Shown in pieces: positions 15,086-15,715 of a stretch of 15,715 bases of DNA; position 1 is the stretch's first letter; the number at the start of each line of letters is the position of its first letter. The position numbers were made by a program, and so were the translations under genes. This DNA comes from JBKECY01 sp047975025. Lineage in GTDB: Bacteria > Bacillota > Clostridia > Lachnospirales > Lachnospiraceae. The stretch is taken from the NCBI GenBank assembly GCA_047975025.1, contig JBKECY010000074.1:1-15715 (forward strand), read 5' to 3'. The notes under the pieces were generated by a model, which saw only the letters and a list, made by a program, of their open reading frames with translations, had not been told where the DNA came from and searched no databases.

Positions 15086-15485
15086 CTTTATATTCTTTGA
15101 CACTCAGTTTATCCATGGCTATATCATGGCTTTCTTGCTCCTGAATGTATTTTTTTATTGTTGCTTCGTTTATACCGACTGTCGATACATAATATCCTTC
15201 TGCCCAAAAGTGTCTGTTTCCATAAAGATATTTTAGGTTTGCATGTTTATCAAACATCATTAGCGAACTCTTTCCCTTTAAATATCCCATGAAGCTTGAA
15301 ACACTATACTTTGGTGGTATACTCACTAACATATGAATGTGATCTGACATTAAGTGCCCCTCTATAATTTCTACTCCTTTATACGCGCACAGCTGTTTCA
15401 ATATATCGCGCATATCTTCTTTGTATTGATTATAAATTACTTTTCGTCTATACTTTGGGGTGAATACTATGTGGTATTTGCACAT
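15069..15485 (-). CDS. tnpA: IS200/IS605-family TnpA transposase (Y1 HUH), possibly missing its N-terminus
   Basis: A 138-residue single-strand DNA transposase. The HUH motif is His49-Ile-His51 in SDHIHML, and the catalytic Tyr113 lies in KKYIQEQE; both are needed for cutting and rejoining single-stranded ends. CKYHIVFTPKYRRKVIY and FMGYLKGKSSLMMF are typical of the family. Related proteins usually have about 12 more residues before the CKYHIVF segment. Here the same frame meets a TGA four codons upstream of the ATG, and no ribosome site precedes 15485. Either the real start has been lost by mutation or truncation, or translation is naturally very weak, as is common for IS200. Catalytic residues are intact. 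Confidence 0.88.
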   Translation of the reverse strand: MCKYHIVFTPKYRRKVIYNQYKEDMRDILKQLCAYKGVEIIEGHLMSDHIHMLVSIPPKYSVSSFMGYLKGKSSLMMFDKHANLKYLYGNRHFWAEGYYVSTVGINEATIKKYIQEQESHDIAMDKLSVKEYKDPFKG

Positions 15486-15540
15486 CCATTTAAGTCAGTT
15501 TACAAGGAACTACACGCAGACCGAGAAACGGGCTGCTGAC

Positions 15541-15590
15541 AACAAAATGGCTGCATGTTCCCGCGGAGGGAATATGCAGCCTGTTTTGTT
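15541..15590. terminator. Long near-perfect hairpin, possible bidirectional terminator
   Basis: Arms AACAAAA/TTTTGTT, GGCTGCAT/ATGCAGCC and TTCCC/GGGAA pair with only single-base interruptions around a 5-nt loop. The plus strand ends in TTTTGTT and the minus strand likewise, so either direction could terminate. It lies 1 nt after a possible stop codon at 15539. Confidence 0.55.
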
Positions 15591-15600
15591 GGGAGGGATT

Positions 15601-15678
15601 CCAAAGGGGGCCGAAGCCCGCCCTTTGGCACACGACTTTCGCAGAAAGTCTAGTGTGTTATGCCTGCCCTGCCGCCTG
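15601..15678. other. Candidate oriT: two inverted repeats next to a nic-like sequence
   Basis: One hairpin, CCAAAGGG...CCCTTTGG (15601-15628), is followed directly by a second: CACACGACTTTC (15629-15640), a GCA loop, and GAAAGTC-TA-GTGTG (15644-15657), a 12-bp stem with a 2-nt bulge. TTATGCCTGCCCTGCC (15658-15673) follows. A relaxase-binding inverted repeat placed a few bases before a TGCCTGCCC-like sequence is the arrangement of MOB-P (IncP-like) transfer origins. No relaxase gene is in the window, so this stays a candidate. Confidence 0.4.
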
Positions 15679-15715
15679 ACGTGAAAATTGGGCCGCGGCC
15701 ACGATGGGCGGCACG

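Larger units (their letters stand above)
14928..15490 (-). mobile_element. IS200/IS605-type insertion sequence, one end uncertain
   Basis: The element contains a tnpA gene read on the minus strand, with a 9-bp perfect hairpin at its downstream end (14928-14948). The upstream end cannot be fixed: no matching hairpin is visible between 15486 and 15540, and the transposase N-terminus is short. The element may have been cut by the GC-rich DNA to its right. No tnpB gene is present, so this is the IS200-like single-gene form. The left boundary with the regulator gene could lie up to about 15 nt further left. Confidence 0.65.
15490..15715. other. GC-rich flank, probably part of a conjugative or mobilisable element
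   Basis: Base composition changes clearly here, from low-GC to GC-rich DNA, with three close hairpins. A plus-strand reading ends at 15539 with VYKELHADRETGC, just before a strong hairpin at 15541, and may be the tail of a gene interrupted by the IS200 element; this is weak evidence. No complete gene is visible. The combination of hairpins and an oriT-like site suggests the mobilisation region of an integrative or mobilisable element, but that is inference. Confidence 0.4.

Noticed and set aside
15460..15684. 74-codon plus-strand frame at the right edge
   Set aside because: It runs through two or more strong hairpins and the oriT-like site and overlaps the transposase start, so it is unlikely to be a gene.

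Overview
The window looks like a carbohydrate-utilisation island from a gut-type Clostridia, most likely Lachnospiraceae. This is inferred from the paired YesM/YesN-type two-component systems, the strong AGGAGG ribosome sites, a low-GC core, a BspA-like leucine-rich repeat protein and the transposase types. No 16S or other marker gene is present, so the taxon is an inference.

Layout, left to right. (1) 1-118: the terminal fragment of an IS3-family element, which has cut a lipoprotein (substrate-binding protein) gene after about 70 codons. (2) 119-4600, all minus strand: a sensory operon transcribed as response regulator (YesN-like, REC + AraC, broken by a 1-nt frameshift), then a short two-TM YesM/LytS-type histidine kinase, then a two-domain RbsA/XylG-like ABC protein in which the ATP-binding motifs are eroded. 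The truncated lipoprotein follows from its own promoter. (3) 4736-5959, minus strand: a sigma-A-type promoter, a clear cobalamin riboswitch, a BspA-like LRR protein without signal peptide, and an intrinsic terminator. (4) 5993-12013, minus strand: a three-gene glycoside hydrolase operon, GH31 alpha-xylosidase (YicI-like), GH3 beta-glycosidase and GH43 beta-xylosidase, closed by a terminator. None has a signal peptide, so they should act in the cytoplasm on imported xylose-containing oligosaccharides from xyloglucan or xylan. (5) 12215-14928, plus strand, divergent from the GH operon: a second YesM-type kinase with a large extracytoplasmic sensor, and its YesN partner. The partner loses its AraC DNA-binding domain where mobile DNA begins. 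(6) 14928-15715: an array of short perfect palindromes, an IS200/IS605 TnpA gene, then GC-rich DNA with two further hairpins and an oriT-like structure, probably part of a conjugative or mobilisable element.

How the parts fit: the divergent kinase/regulator pair most likely senses an extracellular sugar and activates the GH31-GH3-GH43 operon. The left-hand operon resembles a lipoprotein-assisted sugar-sensing system of the XylFII-LytS-YesN kind, with an added ABC pseudo-ATPase. Three components carry lesions: the lipoprotein (IS3), the first regulator (frameshift) and the second regulator (mobile DNA junction). Either this locus is decaying, or some lesions are assembly or sequencing artefacts at contig ends and homopolymers. 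The least expected items are the cobalamin riboswitch in front of an LRR protein gene, and the ABC pseudo-ATPase placed inside a two-component operon.
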